This document shows positions 9,334 to 18,155 of a stretch of DNA of 64,000 bases, one piece after another. The DNA lies in contig NZ_SJSC01000008.1 in assembly GCF_004352855.1 (NCBI RefSeq), forward strand, positions 1 through 64,000. The letters are read 5' to 3'. The notes below the pieces were generated by a model. That model searched no databases. It was not told where the DNA came from and saw only the letters and a program-made list of their open reading frames with translations. Positions within the stretch are counted from its first letter, which is position 1; each line of letters begins with the position of its first letter. Source of the stretch: Marinomonas sp. KMM3893 (GTDB lineage: Bacteria; Pseudomonadota; Gammaproteobacteria; Pseudomonadales; Marinomonadaceae). Both the position numbers and the translations under genes were made by a program.

Positions 9334-9960
9334 TTACTGTGCGTGTTTACGCGCCATAATACGCAGTTTGGCTTCAGCGCGATCCAGTGACGTACCAAAA
9401 CGTTCAATGTCGTCGACTAGGGTGTCGAATTCCACTTTGCTGGGCAATAATTGGCTGTTCGTTTGTAGGTGTTGAACGAGCTGTAACTGCAAGCTGGTGG
9501 CGGTTTCTTTGCTCCAAGACCATTGCTTGCGCAATAGGCGAGCGAGCGCAGACGCAGGGAGATCACCGATGTAATCAGCCAGTAACCCTTCCCAATCCAA
9601 CTCAAAGTTTTCCATCACTTTATGCAATGTCATTAGCGCTTGTGCATTGCCTTGAATGCGTAAGTCGCCATCAAAAAAACCGTCGCCTTCAAGTAGCTTG
9701 CGATAGGCGGAACTCGGGCCTTGGACGAGCGTGTCCAAGCGTGGATCAAGTTCCACTTCGTCAAGGCTTTCTGGACGATGCAGCATCACGCCTACTTCAA
9801 GAATGTGAACCTGTAGAATCAGAGAAAAGTCTTCGATATACAGAAAAACCTGCTGACCAGCCAATTTACTAAGACGCGCTTGCGAAGGATTATCTTGCTT
9901 AAGGGCAAGGTTAATAGCGTGTTCAATCGCGCTAATAGCAGACAGGCTAAGGGAGCTCAT
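9334..9960 (-). CDS. ubiJ: Ubiquinone biosynthesis accessory factor UbiJ
   Basis: A 208-residue protein with an N-terminal SCP2-type lipid-binding domain (about 15-115; the core VFLYIEDFSLILQVHILEVGVML is followed by the DLRIQGNAQALMTLHKVM segment). The C-terminal half is charged and helical with likely coiled coil, the UbiJ pattern (E. coli 201 residues). UbiJ belongs to the soluble complex that makes ubiquinone. In Pseudomonas and E. coli, ubiJ lies between ubiE and ubiB. Here neither is adjacent: ubiJ closes the hslVU-DUF971 cluster and the next gene is the convergent exporter. Confidence 0.82.
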   Translation of the reverse strand: MSSLSLSAISAIEHAINLALKQDNPSQARLSKLAGQQVFLYIEDFSLILQVHILEVGVMLHRPESLDEVELDPRLDTLVQGPSSAYRKLLEGDGFFDGDLRIQGNAQALMTLHKVMENFELDWEGLLADYIGDLPASALARLLRKQWSWSKETATSLQLQLVQHLQTNSQLLPSKVEFDTLVDDIERFGTSLDRAEAKLRIMARKHAQ

Positions 9961-10020
9961 GTTAATTCCTAATGGTATGAAGCGATGCTGGTTGAAAGCT
10001 TAGATGCGAAAAGTGTGCGC

Positions 10021-10401
10021 TTAAAGCTGATGCAACTGGATGACGGAAGTGTCCCGCGTCTGACCTTCTTTTTCAAGGCGATCTAGGTACATTTTCCAGA
10101 GTTCATCCTGATTTTTGCCGAGATTATACAGGTATTCCCAGGTATAAAGCCCAGTATCATGACCATCGTTGAAGCTGATCTTGAGCGCGTAATTGCCAGC
10201 GCCTTCGACATTTTGAATGGTGACGTCTTTTTTGCCGTATTGCAGGATCGGCATTTGCAAGCCATGGCCACGCACTTCAGCAGAAGGGGAATGAACGCGG
10301 AGGTATTCCGCGCTCAGACGAAAAGACTGACCATCAGCAAACGCCAGCTCCAATTCACGAGATTGCTTATGGTAATGAATCTTGGTTGGTGCTGGCGTCA
10401 T
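10021..10401 (-). CDS. DUF971 domain protein
   Basis: A 126-residue protein of the DUF971 family, the domain also found at the N terminus of gamma-butyrobetaine hydroxylase. Typical segments are the opening KIHYHKQSRELEL, LSAEYLRVHSPSAE(V)RGH and the C-terminal GLYTWEYLYNLG. Function is unknown, though the fold is thought to bind a metal. It lies 24 bases downstream of hslU and is probably co-transcribed with it. As I recall, the same gene follows hslVU in Pseudomonas. Confidence 0.85.
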   Translation of the reverse strand: MTPAPTKIHYHKQSRELELAFADGQSFRLSAEYLRVHSPSAEVRGHGLQMPILQYGKKDVTIQNVEGAGNYALKISFNDGHDTGLYTWEYLYNLGKNQDELWKMYLDRLEKEGQTRDTSVIQLHQL

Positions 10402-10425
10402 GATGTTCTGTCCTAGTGGTAATGA

Positions 10426-11748
10426 TTAAAGAATGTATTGGCTTAGGTCTTCGTTTTCGACGATGGCACCCAGTTGCTCATCCACGTACGCGGCTGTGAT
10501 GTCGACGGCTTGACCATCCGGCATGTCACTCGCGGAGTAAGAGACTTCTTCCAGCAAACGTTCCAATACCGTATGCAGACGGCGTGCACCGATGTTTTCT
10601 GTGCGCTCATTCACTTGGAAAGCAATCTCCGCGATGCGGTGAATACCTTCTGTGGTGAAGTTGATATTGATGTTTTCCGTCGATGCCAACGCAATGTACT
10701 GTTGTGTCAAAGAGGCACTTGGTTCGACCAAGATACGCTCGAAATCGTTCACGGTTAGAGCATCCAATTCAACGCGAATAGGCAAACGACCTTGCAGCTC
10801 AGGGATCAAATCCGATGGCTTAGAAAGGTGGAAGGCACCAGAGGCGATAAACAAGATATGGTCCGTTTTGATCATGCCGTATTTGGTGCTGACGGTGCAG
10901 CCTTCGACCAATGGAAGCAAGTCGCGCTGTACGCCTTCACGAGACACTTCGCCGCCGGAGCGTTCTGAGCTTTTCGCTACTTTATCGATCTCGTCTAGAA
11001 ACACTATGCCGTTTTGCTCAACCGCTTCAACGGCACGGGCTTTTAGCTCATCTTCGTTAACCAATTTAGAGGCTTCTTCGTCTCTAACCTGACGCAGCGC
11101 TTCTTTGACTTTCAGTTTACGTTTTTTGGTTTTTTGTGAGCCCATGCTAGAGAAAATGTTTTGCAACTGGCTGGTCATTTCTTCCATGCCAGGTGGCGTC
11201 ATAATCTCAACGCCCATCGGCGCATCGGCTAGGTCAATTTCAATGTCTTTGTCGTCCAGTTTGCCTTCGCGCAGTTTTTTGCGGAAAGTTTGGCGCGTGC
11301 TGTTGTCTTCTAATTCTGGATCACCACCGCGTGCAGGCGGAAGTAGAATGTCCAAGATACGATCTTCTGCCGCGTCTTCTGCTTTATGGCGAAGTTTGGC
11401 GGTTTCTTGTTCGCGTAGCATCTTGATCGCCATTTCGACTAGGTCGCGAATAATCGATTCTACATCACGACCAACGTAACCGACTTCGGTAAATTTAGTG
11501 GCTTCGATCTTGATGAAAGGCGCGTTGGATAGTTTTGCCAAACGACGGGCGATTTCAGTTTTACCCACCCCAGTTGGGCCTATCATTAGGATGTTTTTTG
11601 GGGTGATTTCTGCTCGCATGTCTTCAGGAAGTTGCATGCGGCGCCAGCGGTTACGCAAGGCGATAGCGACGGCGCGTTTGGCTTTTTGTTGGCCAATAAT
11701 ATGATTGTCTAGTGCGTTAACCGTCTCTCTTGGGGTCATGCTGCTCAT
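10426..11748 (-). CDS. hslU: ATP-dependent protease ATPase subunit HslU
   Basis: A 440-residue AAA+ unfoldase that feeds proteins into the HslV peptidase. The Walker A GPTGVGKT is at 57-64 and a Walker B with FLDEIDK lies near 250. The extra I-domain between them has the usual charged sequence. The C-terminal tail DLSQYIL is the element that docks on HslV and opens it. Length is as in E. coli (443). It starts 15 bases after the hslV stop, so the two form one heat-shock-type operon; I did not identify a sigma-32 promoter. Confidence 0.97.
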   Translation of the reverse strand: MSSMTPRETVNALDNHIIGQQKAKRAVAIALRNRWRRMQLPEDMRAEITPKNILMIGPTGVGKTEIARRLAKLSNAPFIKIEATKFTEVGYVGRDVESIIRDLVEMAIKMLREQETAKLRHKAEDAAEDRILDILLPPARGGDPELEDNSTRQTFRKKLREGKLDDKDIEIDLADAPMGVEIMTPPGMEEMTSQLQNIFSSMGSQKTKKRKLKVKEALRQVRDEEASKLVNEDELKARAVEAVEQNGIVFLDEIDKVAKSSERSGGEVSREGVQRDLLPLVEGCTVSTKYGMIKTDHILFIASGAFHLSKPSDLIPELQGRLPIRVELDALTVNDFERILVEPSASLTQQYIALASTENININFTTEGIHRIAEIAFQVNERTENIGARRLHTVLERLLEEVSYSASDMPDGQAVDITAAYVDEQLGAIVENEDLSQYIL

Positions 11749-11763
11749 GTTGAGTTCTCTCGC

Positions 11764-12330
11764 TTATTCTTTGTTGGACGTGGCTGACTGATCTTCAAGC
11801 TGTGAGTCGATGGTGACTTCTTCGATGGTCAAGCTGTGATTGGTGAAGACACAGATATCAGCGGCAATGTTGAGGCTTTTTTCGACGATGTCGCGCGCCG
11901 TAAGATCCGTATTATCGATCAAGGCGCGCGCCGCTGCTTCTGCGTAATTACCGCCAGAACCGATGGCCAATGCACCATGCTGTGGTTCTACCACGTCGCC
12001 TGTGCCTGTAATAATCAGTGTGCTTTCTTTGTTCGCAACGATGAGCATGGCTTCAAGACGGCGCAACGCTTTATCGGAGCGCCAGTCTTTTGCTAGATCG
12101 ACTGCGGCTCGAACCAGATGGCCTTGGTGTTTTTCGAGTTGTCCTTCGAAACGTTCGAAAAGGGTGAATGCATCAGCGGTGCCGCCTGCGAAGCCTGCGA
12201 TCACTTCACCACGGTATAGACGGCGCACTTTACGGGCGTTGCCTTTCATCACGGTGTTGCCTAAAGAGACTTGTCCATCGCCGCCTACGACGACTTGATT
12301 GCCTTTGCGTACTGTAAGAATCGTTGTCAT
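11764..12330 (-). CDS. hslV: ATP-dependent protease peptidase subunit HslV
   Basis: A 188-residue N-terminal-nucleophile peptidase, related to the proteasome beta subunit, that forms the HslUV chamber. After removal of Met1 the protein begins TTILTVRKG, giving the catalytic Thr. The internal [14 protein letters not shown] segment is diagnostic. The C terminus is some 12 residues longer than the E. coli protein (176) and is polar ([10 protein letters not shown]). It is first in the hslVU unit, about 100 bases downstream of the SPOR-protein gene. Confidence 0.96.
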   Translation of the reverse strand: MTTILTVRKGNQVVVGGDGQVSLGNTVMKGNARKVRRLYRGEVIAGFAGGTADAFTLFERFEGQLEKHQGHLVRAAVDLAKDWRSDKALRRLEAMLIVANKESTLIITGTGDVVEPQHGALAIGSGGNYAEAAARALIDNTDLTARDIVEKSLNIAADICVFTNHSLTIEEVTIDSQLEDQSATSNKE

Positions 12331-12430
12331 GGTCTACTCCAAATTCGATTCTAACAAGGTGGGGGCAGTGAGAAGAGTTTTCAAGCGAAATGCGCATACA
12401 GAAGTGTCTTTCACTTTGTATGCGCGATGA

Positions 12431-13054
12431 TTACTTAGATTGCAGTTCTTTTTTCACTTTGTAGGAGTAAGCCTCAATGCGCATATCAACCAGCTTGTCT
12501 TCAATATGGTTCATTTTCGAACGGTCATTGAATGGGCCAATCACAACACGGTACCAAGGCTTGCCATCTTTGGTGCTGATGGTTTGGCGAACATTGGTGT
12601 CGACCATGCCTGCGAGAATCAATTTGGCTCTCATGCGATCCGCGTCTTTAGAGTTACGGAATGAGGCCGCTTGTAACATGTAGTAAAAATCTTGCTCGCC
12701 ACGTGGTTCGAATTGGTACGCGTCAACGTGGCTGGTATCGACTTCACTGTCTTGTAAAATCTGATAAAAATCAAACGACTCTTTCTTTTTGACGTCGGAT
12801 TTTTTAGGCGTCGCTTTTTTGACTTCGACGTTGGCCGCTTTGTGTTCTACCGGCTGTACTCGTACCGGGGTTGCCTTAGCTGGGGTTTTAACTTGGCTTA
12901 ATTGCGTCAAACCATAGATAAAAGCAATTAGAATAGTGGGAACGATCAGCCATAACCACCAAGGCGTTTTGCGCTTAGCGGGGGCGGGAGAACGGCGAGT
13001 TGCGCCTTTCTTAGGGCTACTTCCTTTGGTTGCAATTTGTACAAAATCAAACAT
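12431..13054 (-). CDS. SPOR-domain membrane protein, FtsN-like
   Basis: A 207-residue bitopic protein: a short basic cytoplasmic tail, one membrane helix (about 33-52, WWLWLIVPTILIAFIYGL), a Lys/Pro/Ala-rich periplasmic linker and a C-terminal SPOR domain (about 120-200, starting FYYMLQAASF). SPOR domains bind denuded septal glycan. A gene of this type between priA and hslV is usually called ftsN-like in Pseudomonas relatives. A role in cell division is likely by family and position, but essential FtsN function is inferred. Confidence 0.8.
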   Translation of the reverse strand: MFDFVQIATKGSSPKKGATRRSPAPAKRKTPWWLWLIVPTILIAFIYGLTQLSQVKTPAKATPVRVQPVEHKAANVEVKKATPKKSDVKKKESFDFYQILQDSEVDTSHVDAYQFEPRGEQDFYYMLQAASFRNSKDADRMRAKLILAGMVDTNVRQTISTKDGKPWYRVVIGPFNDRSKMNHIEDKLVDMRIEAYSYKVKKELQSK

Positions 13055-13097
13055 ATTTTTGGCTTTTTAAGAAACTGCGCACATTATGCGGACTTGG

Positions 13098-15329
13098 CTA
13101 GTAAGTTTCCAGTGGATCTACGTCAATCGCAAAACGAATTTTATGTTGCCGTGTTGCTTGCTCCAACCAATTCGTCATCAGCGCGGTGATTTGATGCAAT
13201 GGGGCTCGGTTGGCGGACTTAATAGAGAGCAATGCGCGGTGTTGCCCCGCCTTACGAACAATGATCGCTGTGTAGGGACCCACAGAAAATAAACCTTCTG
13301 GGAACTGGGGCGTGAGGTCGTTCTTCATGGCCGCAAGTAATTGCATGGCTTCTTGTTCATTTCCTGACTCGGCTCGCACAATCACCTGATGAAAAAACGG
13401 CGGTAAGGACAGCGCTTTGCGCTCGGCTAAGCCATCGATCGCAAAATGCTCATAACCAAGATTACACAAGCATTCGATCGCTGCATGATCAGGGTGATAG
13501 GTTTGCAATAACACATGGCCAGGTTTTTTCGAGCGACCGGCTCGTCCTGCCACCTGAGTGATCAGCTGGGCGGTGCGCTCCATACCTCGAAAGTCAGCCG
13601 AGAATAGACCTGCGTCGGCATCCATGACAATCACTAAGGTGACATTAGGAAAGTGATGCCCTTTAGCGAGCATTTGTGTGCCAATTAAAATCGCCTGATT
13701 ATGCTCGTGTATTTTCTGCGTGAGTTGTGTCATCGCGGATTTTCGTTGCGTGCTGTCGCGGTCGATACGCAGAATAGGCACTTCTTTGAAGAGCGCCGTC
13801 AGTTGCGTTTCGATTTGTTCGGTGCCTTCACCAACGGTAAACAGCTCATCGGATTGGCATTCTGGGCAGGTATGTAAAAGCGCTTTTTGAGCGTCGCAGT
13901 GATGACAGTGCAATTTGTTGGCGCGTTTATGCACGGTTAAATTCACATCGCAATGATCGCAGCTGGCGATCCAGCCACACTGATGACACATTAGCGTGGG
14001 TGCATAGCCACGGCGGTTTAAAAACACCAGCACTTGTTCTTGCCGATCAAGGCATTGCTTCATGGATTCCAGAGCGTGCTGACTAAAACCGTTAACCAGT
14101 GTTTGGCCGCGTAAGTCGACGCGTTCCATTTTGGGAATCTGAGCATTGCCTGCCCGTTGACGCAACCTTAGCCAGTCAAAGCGTTTTTGTAGGGCGTTGG
14201 CGAGACTTTCAAAAGAGGGCGTAGCGGACGCCAGCAACACAGGAATATTTAAGTTTTGTGCGCGTTTAATCGCCAGGTCACGGGCATGATAACGAAACCC
14301 TTCATGTTGTTTGTAAGAAGCATCGTGCTCTTCGTCGATGACGATCAAACCTAAATTTGGAGCCGGTATAAAGGCCGCAGAGCGCGTGCCAATAATCACT
14401 TTAGCGTGGCCACTGGCCGACAGTAACCAAGCGTCCAATCGTTCGCGGTCGCTCATGTGTGAATGCATGAGCACAATGTCCGTATGAAGGCGACTTTCAA
14501 AGCGTTTTAGCGTCTGCGGAGTCAGGCCAATTTCAGGCACCATCACCAAGATTTGCTTGCCATCTTCGATCAGTTTTTCCATTACCCGTAAGAAAACTTC
14601 GGTTTTCCCACTGCCAGTGACACCATCTAATAACGCGACCCCAAAAGACGATGCCATATCCAGTAAATGATCGGTGGCGAGTCGTTGCTCTTGGTTTAAC
14701 ACTGGTGGTACTTGGGTTTGGTGAGTGTGTTTTTCTCCGGCCTTATTAAATGAGCGCTGTTCACGGCGTAATAAACCTTTTTCTTCTAAGGCTTTGCCTG
14801 CGCTGGGTGAGAGCGACAGTGAAGAAATGGCATTTTGGCTCATGCCATTAGGGTGCTGCTGTACTGCTTTTAAAAAGTCTTGCTGGCGGGGCGCTTTATT
14901 CAGAGACTCAAGGTCTTTTTGCTGCCCTTCTGGTGTGGTGAACCACCAGTTTTCGGTACGAAATTCGGCGTTTTCCCCTTTGCGCAGTAAGACCGGCAAA
15001 GCGTGAAAGATCACGTCGCCGATAGGGTGGTGATAATAGCGAGCCGCCCATTTACACAGCGCCATGAGCTCATTTGGGATAACCGCAGTCTCATCTTGTA
15101 AGGAGGTAATGGGCTTGATGTTGTTTTCGTCCCATTGGCTTTGCTCACTGAAAGAAACAATGACGCCTAAGCGGCTACTTTTGCCAAAAGGAACCTTTAC
15201 TCTCATGCCGGGCATCAGACGATGGCGCAGAGCCATGGCTTTGGGGATCTTGTAGTCAAATAAGGTGCGCATTGGCACAGGCAAAGCGACTTGGGCGAAG
15301 GGGTAAGGTGTTAAAAGTGCCTCTTGCAT
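13098..15329 (-). CDS. priA: Primosomal protein N', replication restart helicase
   Basis: A 743-residue DNA helicase that reloads the replisome at collapsed forks. The N-terminal 3' DNA-binding domain comes first. The helicase core follows, with Walker A GVTGSGKTE near 240 and DEEH in VIDEEHDASYKQ. The zinc-binding insert with eight Cys (CHQCGW, CDHC, CHHC, CPEC) is complete. Helicase motif GTQMLAKGHHFP and the QVAGRAGR box follow. Length matches E. coli PriA (732). It is divergent from rpmE across 260 bases. Confidence 0.97.
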   Translation of the reverse strand: MQEALLTPYPFAQVALPVPMRTLFDYKIPKAMALRHRLMPGMRVKVPFGKSSRLGVIVSFSEQSQWDENNIKPITSLQDETAVIPNELMALCKWAARYYHHPIGDVIFHALPVLLRKGENAEFRTENWWFTTPEGQQKDLESLNKAPRQQDFLKAVQQHPNGMSQNAISSLSLSPSAGKALEEKGLLRREQRSFNKAGEKHTHQTQVPPVLNQEQRLATDHLLDMASSFGVALLDGVTGSGKTEVFLRVMEKLIEDGKQILVMVPEIGLTPQTLKRFESRLHTDIVLMHSHMSDRERLDAWLLSASGHAKVIIGTRSAAFIPAPNLGLIVIDEEHDASYKQHEGFRYHARDLAIKRAQNLNIPVLLASATPSFESLANALQKRFDWLRLRQRAGNAQIPKMERVDLRGQTLVNGFSQHALESMKQCLDRQEQVLVFLNRRGYAPTLMCHQCGWIASCDHCDVNLTVHKRANKLHCHHCDAQKALLHTCPECQSDELFTVGEGTEQIETQLTALFKEVPILRIDRDSTQRKSAMTQLTQKIHEHNQAILIGTQMLAKGHHFPNVTLVIVMDADAGLFSADFRGMERTAQLITQVAGRAGRSKKPGHVLLQTYHPDHAAIECLCNLGYEHFAIDGLAERKALSLPPFFHQVIVRAESGNEQEAMQLLAAMKNDLTPQFPEGLFSVGPYTAIIVRKAGQHRALLSIKSANRAPLHQITALMTNWLEQATRQHKIRFAIDVDPLETY

Positions 15330-15588
15330 GCGTTTGTTGTGGCCTTATCTAGAGAAAACGGTCAGGGAGCAATACACTTATTAGTGTACGTTAGAGTGGC
15401 CATTGGGTGCGAGTGTGATTTTTTAGAGAAAGCACCATAAAAAGGTTGATGAATAACCAATAGAGCCCTAAAATACGCGCTCTTGGTACCACTGTACAAT
15501 GTCTGTACAACGAATCGTGCGGTGCTTGACGAGGCGAAAGCCCTTATGTCGATCAAGTGGCGGCACACCAAACTTGAAGGTAAATAAA

Positions 15589-15804
15589 ATGCAAAAAGAT
15601 ATTCACCCAAATTACACTGCAATTACTGCTACTTGTACTTGTGGTAACACGTTGAACCTAAACTCAACTTTAGGTAAAGACATGCACGTTGATGTATGCA
15701 GCCAATGTCACCCATTCTACACTGGCCAACAGAAAATGTTGGATACCGGTGGTCGTGTTGATCGCTTTAACAAGCGTTTCGGAGCACGTCGTTCAGCTAA
15801 GTAA
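15589..15804 (+). CDS. rpmE: 50S ribosomal protein L31
   Basis: A 71-residue ribosomal protein. It begins MQKDIHPNY, and the zinc-ligand pattern CTC plus CSQC marks the zinc-containing (C+) form of L31. The C-terminal [12 protein letters not shown] is diagnostic. An open frame extends 30 codons further upstream, but the start used here follows GAAGG at a good spacing and matches the family N terminus. It is 8 bases upstream of a nuclease gene, with a terminator hairpin overlapping the start of that gene. Confidence 0.96.
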   Translation: MQKDIHPNYTAITATCTCGNTLNLNSTLGKDMHVDVCSQCHPFYTGQQKMLDTGGRVDRFNKRFGARRSAK

Positions 15805-15812
15805 TTGGCCGA

Positions 15813-16589
15813 ATGAAAGCAATAGTTCAAAAAAAGCGCCAAGTTTTCTTGGCGCTTTTTTTGTTTTTGTCCCTTTCTACTGCTTATGGTAATGACCTGT
15901 GCCGTGCTTCTGGTGCGGTCGAACGCGCCCAAGTAAAGCGAGTAGTAGATGGGGATACCTTGTCCTTAGTGGATGGCCGCCGAGTACGCTTGGTGGGTAT
16001 AAATACGCCAGAATTAGACCATAAGAAGGGCAATCATGACCCCTTCGCCGTGGCTGCGACACGCCTCCTCAAGCGTCTTGCAGGGCGTTATATTTACCTA
16101 CAGCCCAGTAAAGACGGGCGTGATAAATACGGCCGCTATCTCTACTACCTTTTCGATAAAGATCGTATTTCATTATCAAGTCAGTTACTATCTGCAGGGC
16201 TAGGTTACCGTATTGCTGTTCCTCCTAACCTTGCTTATCAGGCGTGTTTTCAAGCGTCTGAGCAATCCGCTCGTGATGCGGATTTAGGGGTATGGCAGCA
16301 ATCATTACAATGGCAGCCACAAGCTGGCTTTGTAATCGCCCGAGTAGCAATAACCTCCATTACTCATAACCGAGGTGGCTGGTGGCTAGAAACCAATCAA
16401 GGTCTAGTGATCAACTTACCGCCCAGCGCAGCAAACTATTGGCCAGCTCAGAAAGTATTTTTTCTCCAAGGTCATACAGTTGAAGTGCGTGGTTGGCAGC
16501 ATAAGCGGAACAGTCGGCATTCAAAATATGCGTCTTGGGTTCTCCCTGTGAAACACCCGAATGACATTCTAGACATGGGAACACCGTAA
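15813..16589 (+). CDS. Secreted thermonuclease-family protein
   Basis: A 258-residue staphylococcal-nuclease-like protein. A signal peptide is clear: a basic n-region with KKRQ, then the hydrophobic core VFLALFLFLSLSTA, with cleavage probably before residue 27. The SNase domain (about 37-165) has VDGDTLSLVDGRRVRLVGINTPE, with the metal-binding Asp and first catalytic Arg, then KDGRDKYGRYL and a DLGVW motif. About 90 extra residues of unclear role follow. The position after rpmE is as in Pseudomonas. The ribosome binding site is weak and the gene starts 8 bases after rpmE, so translation may be coupled. A perfect terminator hairpin lies inside its signal-peptide codons. Confidence 0.85.
   Translation: MKAIVQKKRQVFLALFLFLSLSTAYGNDLCRASGAVERAQVKRVVDGDTLSLVDGRRVRLVGINTPELDHKKGNHDPFAVAATRLLKRLAGRYIYLQPSKDGRDKYGRYLYYLFDKDRISLSSQLLSAGLGYRIAVPPNLAYQACFQASEQSARDADLGVWQQSLQWQPQAGFVIARVAITSITHNRGGWWLETNQGLVINLPPSAANYWPAQKVFFLQGHTVEVRGWQHKRNSRHSKYASWVLPVKHPNDILDMGTP
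15829..15862 (+). terminator. Intrinsic terminator inside the nuclease signal-peptide codons
   Basis: A perfect 14-bp stem AAAAAAGCGCCAAG / CTTGGCGCTTTTTT with a TTTT loop and a T-run lies 25 bases after the rpmE stop. In frame with the nuclease gene it encodes roughly residues 6-17, including KKRQVFLALFLF. Confidence 0.85.
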
Positions 16590-16764
16590 TTCATCCTGAG
16601 GGTGAGACGATTCCATTTTTAATGTGATTTATAAGACGTTTTGAGGCAAACTATTCTGCGATAATACTAATAAGAACCCTTCTTAACTCAGACGTTTTAA
16701 GAACAAGGTTCACGTAATATAAGCATTTAATATAAAACACCAAATAATAGACGGAAACATCATA

Positions 16765-18033
16765 ATGGCAGAAGATATAAAGCAAGCTGCACTGGATTAC
16801 CATGAATATCCAGTACCTGGAAAAATGAGCTCTACTATTACTAAGCCAACGGCAACTGCACGTGACCTTGCTTTAGCTTACAGCCCAGGTGTGGCTGAGC
16901 CTTGTCGCGAAATTGCAAAAGACCCAGAAGCGGCTTACCGCTACACAGGTAAGGGCAACCTTGTTGCTGTTATTTCTGATGGTTCTGCCATTCTTGGCTT
17001 AGGTAATCTAGGTCCATTGGCTAGTAAGCCTGTTATGGAAGGTAAAGGTTTGTTGTTCAAACGCTTTGCTGGCGTTAACTCCGTTGATGTGGAAGTTGAA
17101 TCTGAAAGCCCACAAGCTTTTATTGATACCGTTGCTCGTATTGCAAACACATATGGCGGCATTAACCTAGAAGACATTAAAGCGCCAGAATGTTTTGAAA
17201 TTGAACGTCAGTTGATTGAACGTTGTTCTATCCCTGTGTTCCATGACGATCAGCACGGTACTGCGATTGTAACAGCGGCAGGTTTGTTGAACGCTCTTGA
17301 ACTTCAAGGCAAAGACATCGCTTCTGCAAAAATCGTTTGTCTAGGTGCAGGTGCTGCGGCAACGGCTTGTATGAAGCTGATTATTGCGTGTGGTGCACAA
17401 CGTGAAAACATCTTTGTACTTGATCGTAAAGGCGTGATTCATTCAGGTCGTACTGACTTGAACCAGTTCAAAGCCATGTTTGCGATCGATACTGACAAAC
17501 GTACTTTGGATGATGCAATCGACGGCGCAGATGTCTTCATTGGCGTGTCTGGTCCTGATCTATTTTCTGGCGAGCAATTAAGCAAAATGGCGCCTAATCC
17601 GATCGTATTTGCGTGTTCAAATCCTGATCCAGAGATCAATCCTGAATTGGCGCATTCGACTCGTGATGATTTGATCATGGCGACAGGCCGCTCTGATTAC
17701 CCTAACCAAGTAAACAACGTGTTGGGCTTCCCATTCATCTTCCGTGGTGCTTTAGACGTTCGCGCGACTAAGATCAATGAAGAAATGAAAGTGGCCGCGG
17801 TTCACGCATTGAAAGATCTTGCGAAAGAAGAAGCGCCAGCAGACGTTGTAGAAGCTTACGGCGGCGCAGCATTGAGCTTTGGTAAAGAGTACATCTTGCC
17901 AAAACCAATGGACGCTCGTTTGTTGAATGTTGTGTCTGCAGCAGTAGCACAAGCGGCGGTTGATTCTGGTGTGGCAACACTTCCATACCCAGCGTTTTAC
18001 CCATTAGAGAATCTAGACCACTTCGGTGGCTAA
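16765..18033 (+). CDS. Malic enzyme, short form
   Basis: A 422-residue malate dehydrogenase (decarboxylating), making pyruvate and CO2 from malate with reduction of NAD(P). The catalytic region includes the conserved YSPGVAEPC, the metal-binding LEDIKAPECF segment and FHDDQHGTA. The nucleotide-binding loop is CLGAGAAATACMKL, and the family segment CSNPDPEI follows. The phosphotransacetylase-like C-terminal half of long MaeB is absent, as in the Pseudomonas gene at the same place. Coenzyme choice is not certain from sequence. It is convergent with mrcA, with a strong shared terminator. Confidence 0.93.
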   Translation: MAEDIKQAALDYHEYPVPGKMSSTITKPTATARDLALAYSPGVAEPCREIAKDPEAAYRYTGKGNLVAVISDGSAILGLGNLGPLASKPVMEGKGLLFKRFAGVNSVDVEVESESPQAFIDTVARIANTYGGINLEDIKAPECFEIERQLIERCSIPVFHDDQHGTAIVTAAGLLNALELQGKDIASAKIVCLGAGAAATACMKLIIACGAQRENIFVLDRKGVIHSGRTDLNQFKAMFAIDTDKRTLDDAIDGADVFIGVSGPDLFSGEQLSKMAPNPIVFACSNPDPEINPELAHSTRDDLIMATGRSDYPNQVNNVLGFPFIFRGALDVRATKINEEMKVAAVHALKDLAKEEAPADVVEAYGGAALSFGKEYILPKPMDARLLNVVSAAVAQAAVDSGVATLPYPAFYPLENLDHFGG

Positions 18034-18078
18034 GCGTTTCTTCTACAGGCGATAAAACAGTCGGTAGAATAGCGAACT

Positions 18079-18117
18079 AAAAAAGGCGGTGTCTTGATAA
18101 GAGACACCGCCTTTTTT
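18079..18117. terminator. Bidirectional terminator between malic enzyme and mrcA
   Basis: Stem GGCGGTGTCT / AGACACCGCC flanked by an A-run and a T-run, lying between convergent genes. Confidence 0.9.
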
Positions 18118-18155
18118 GTGCTTTTTACTGCAGCATGTGAGATCTGCAGTGCTGA

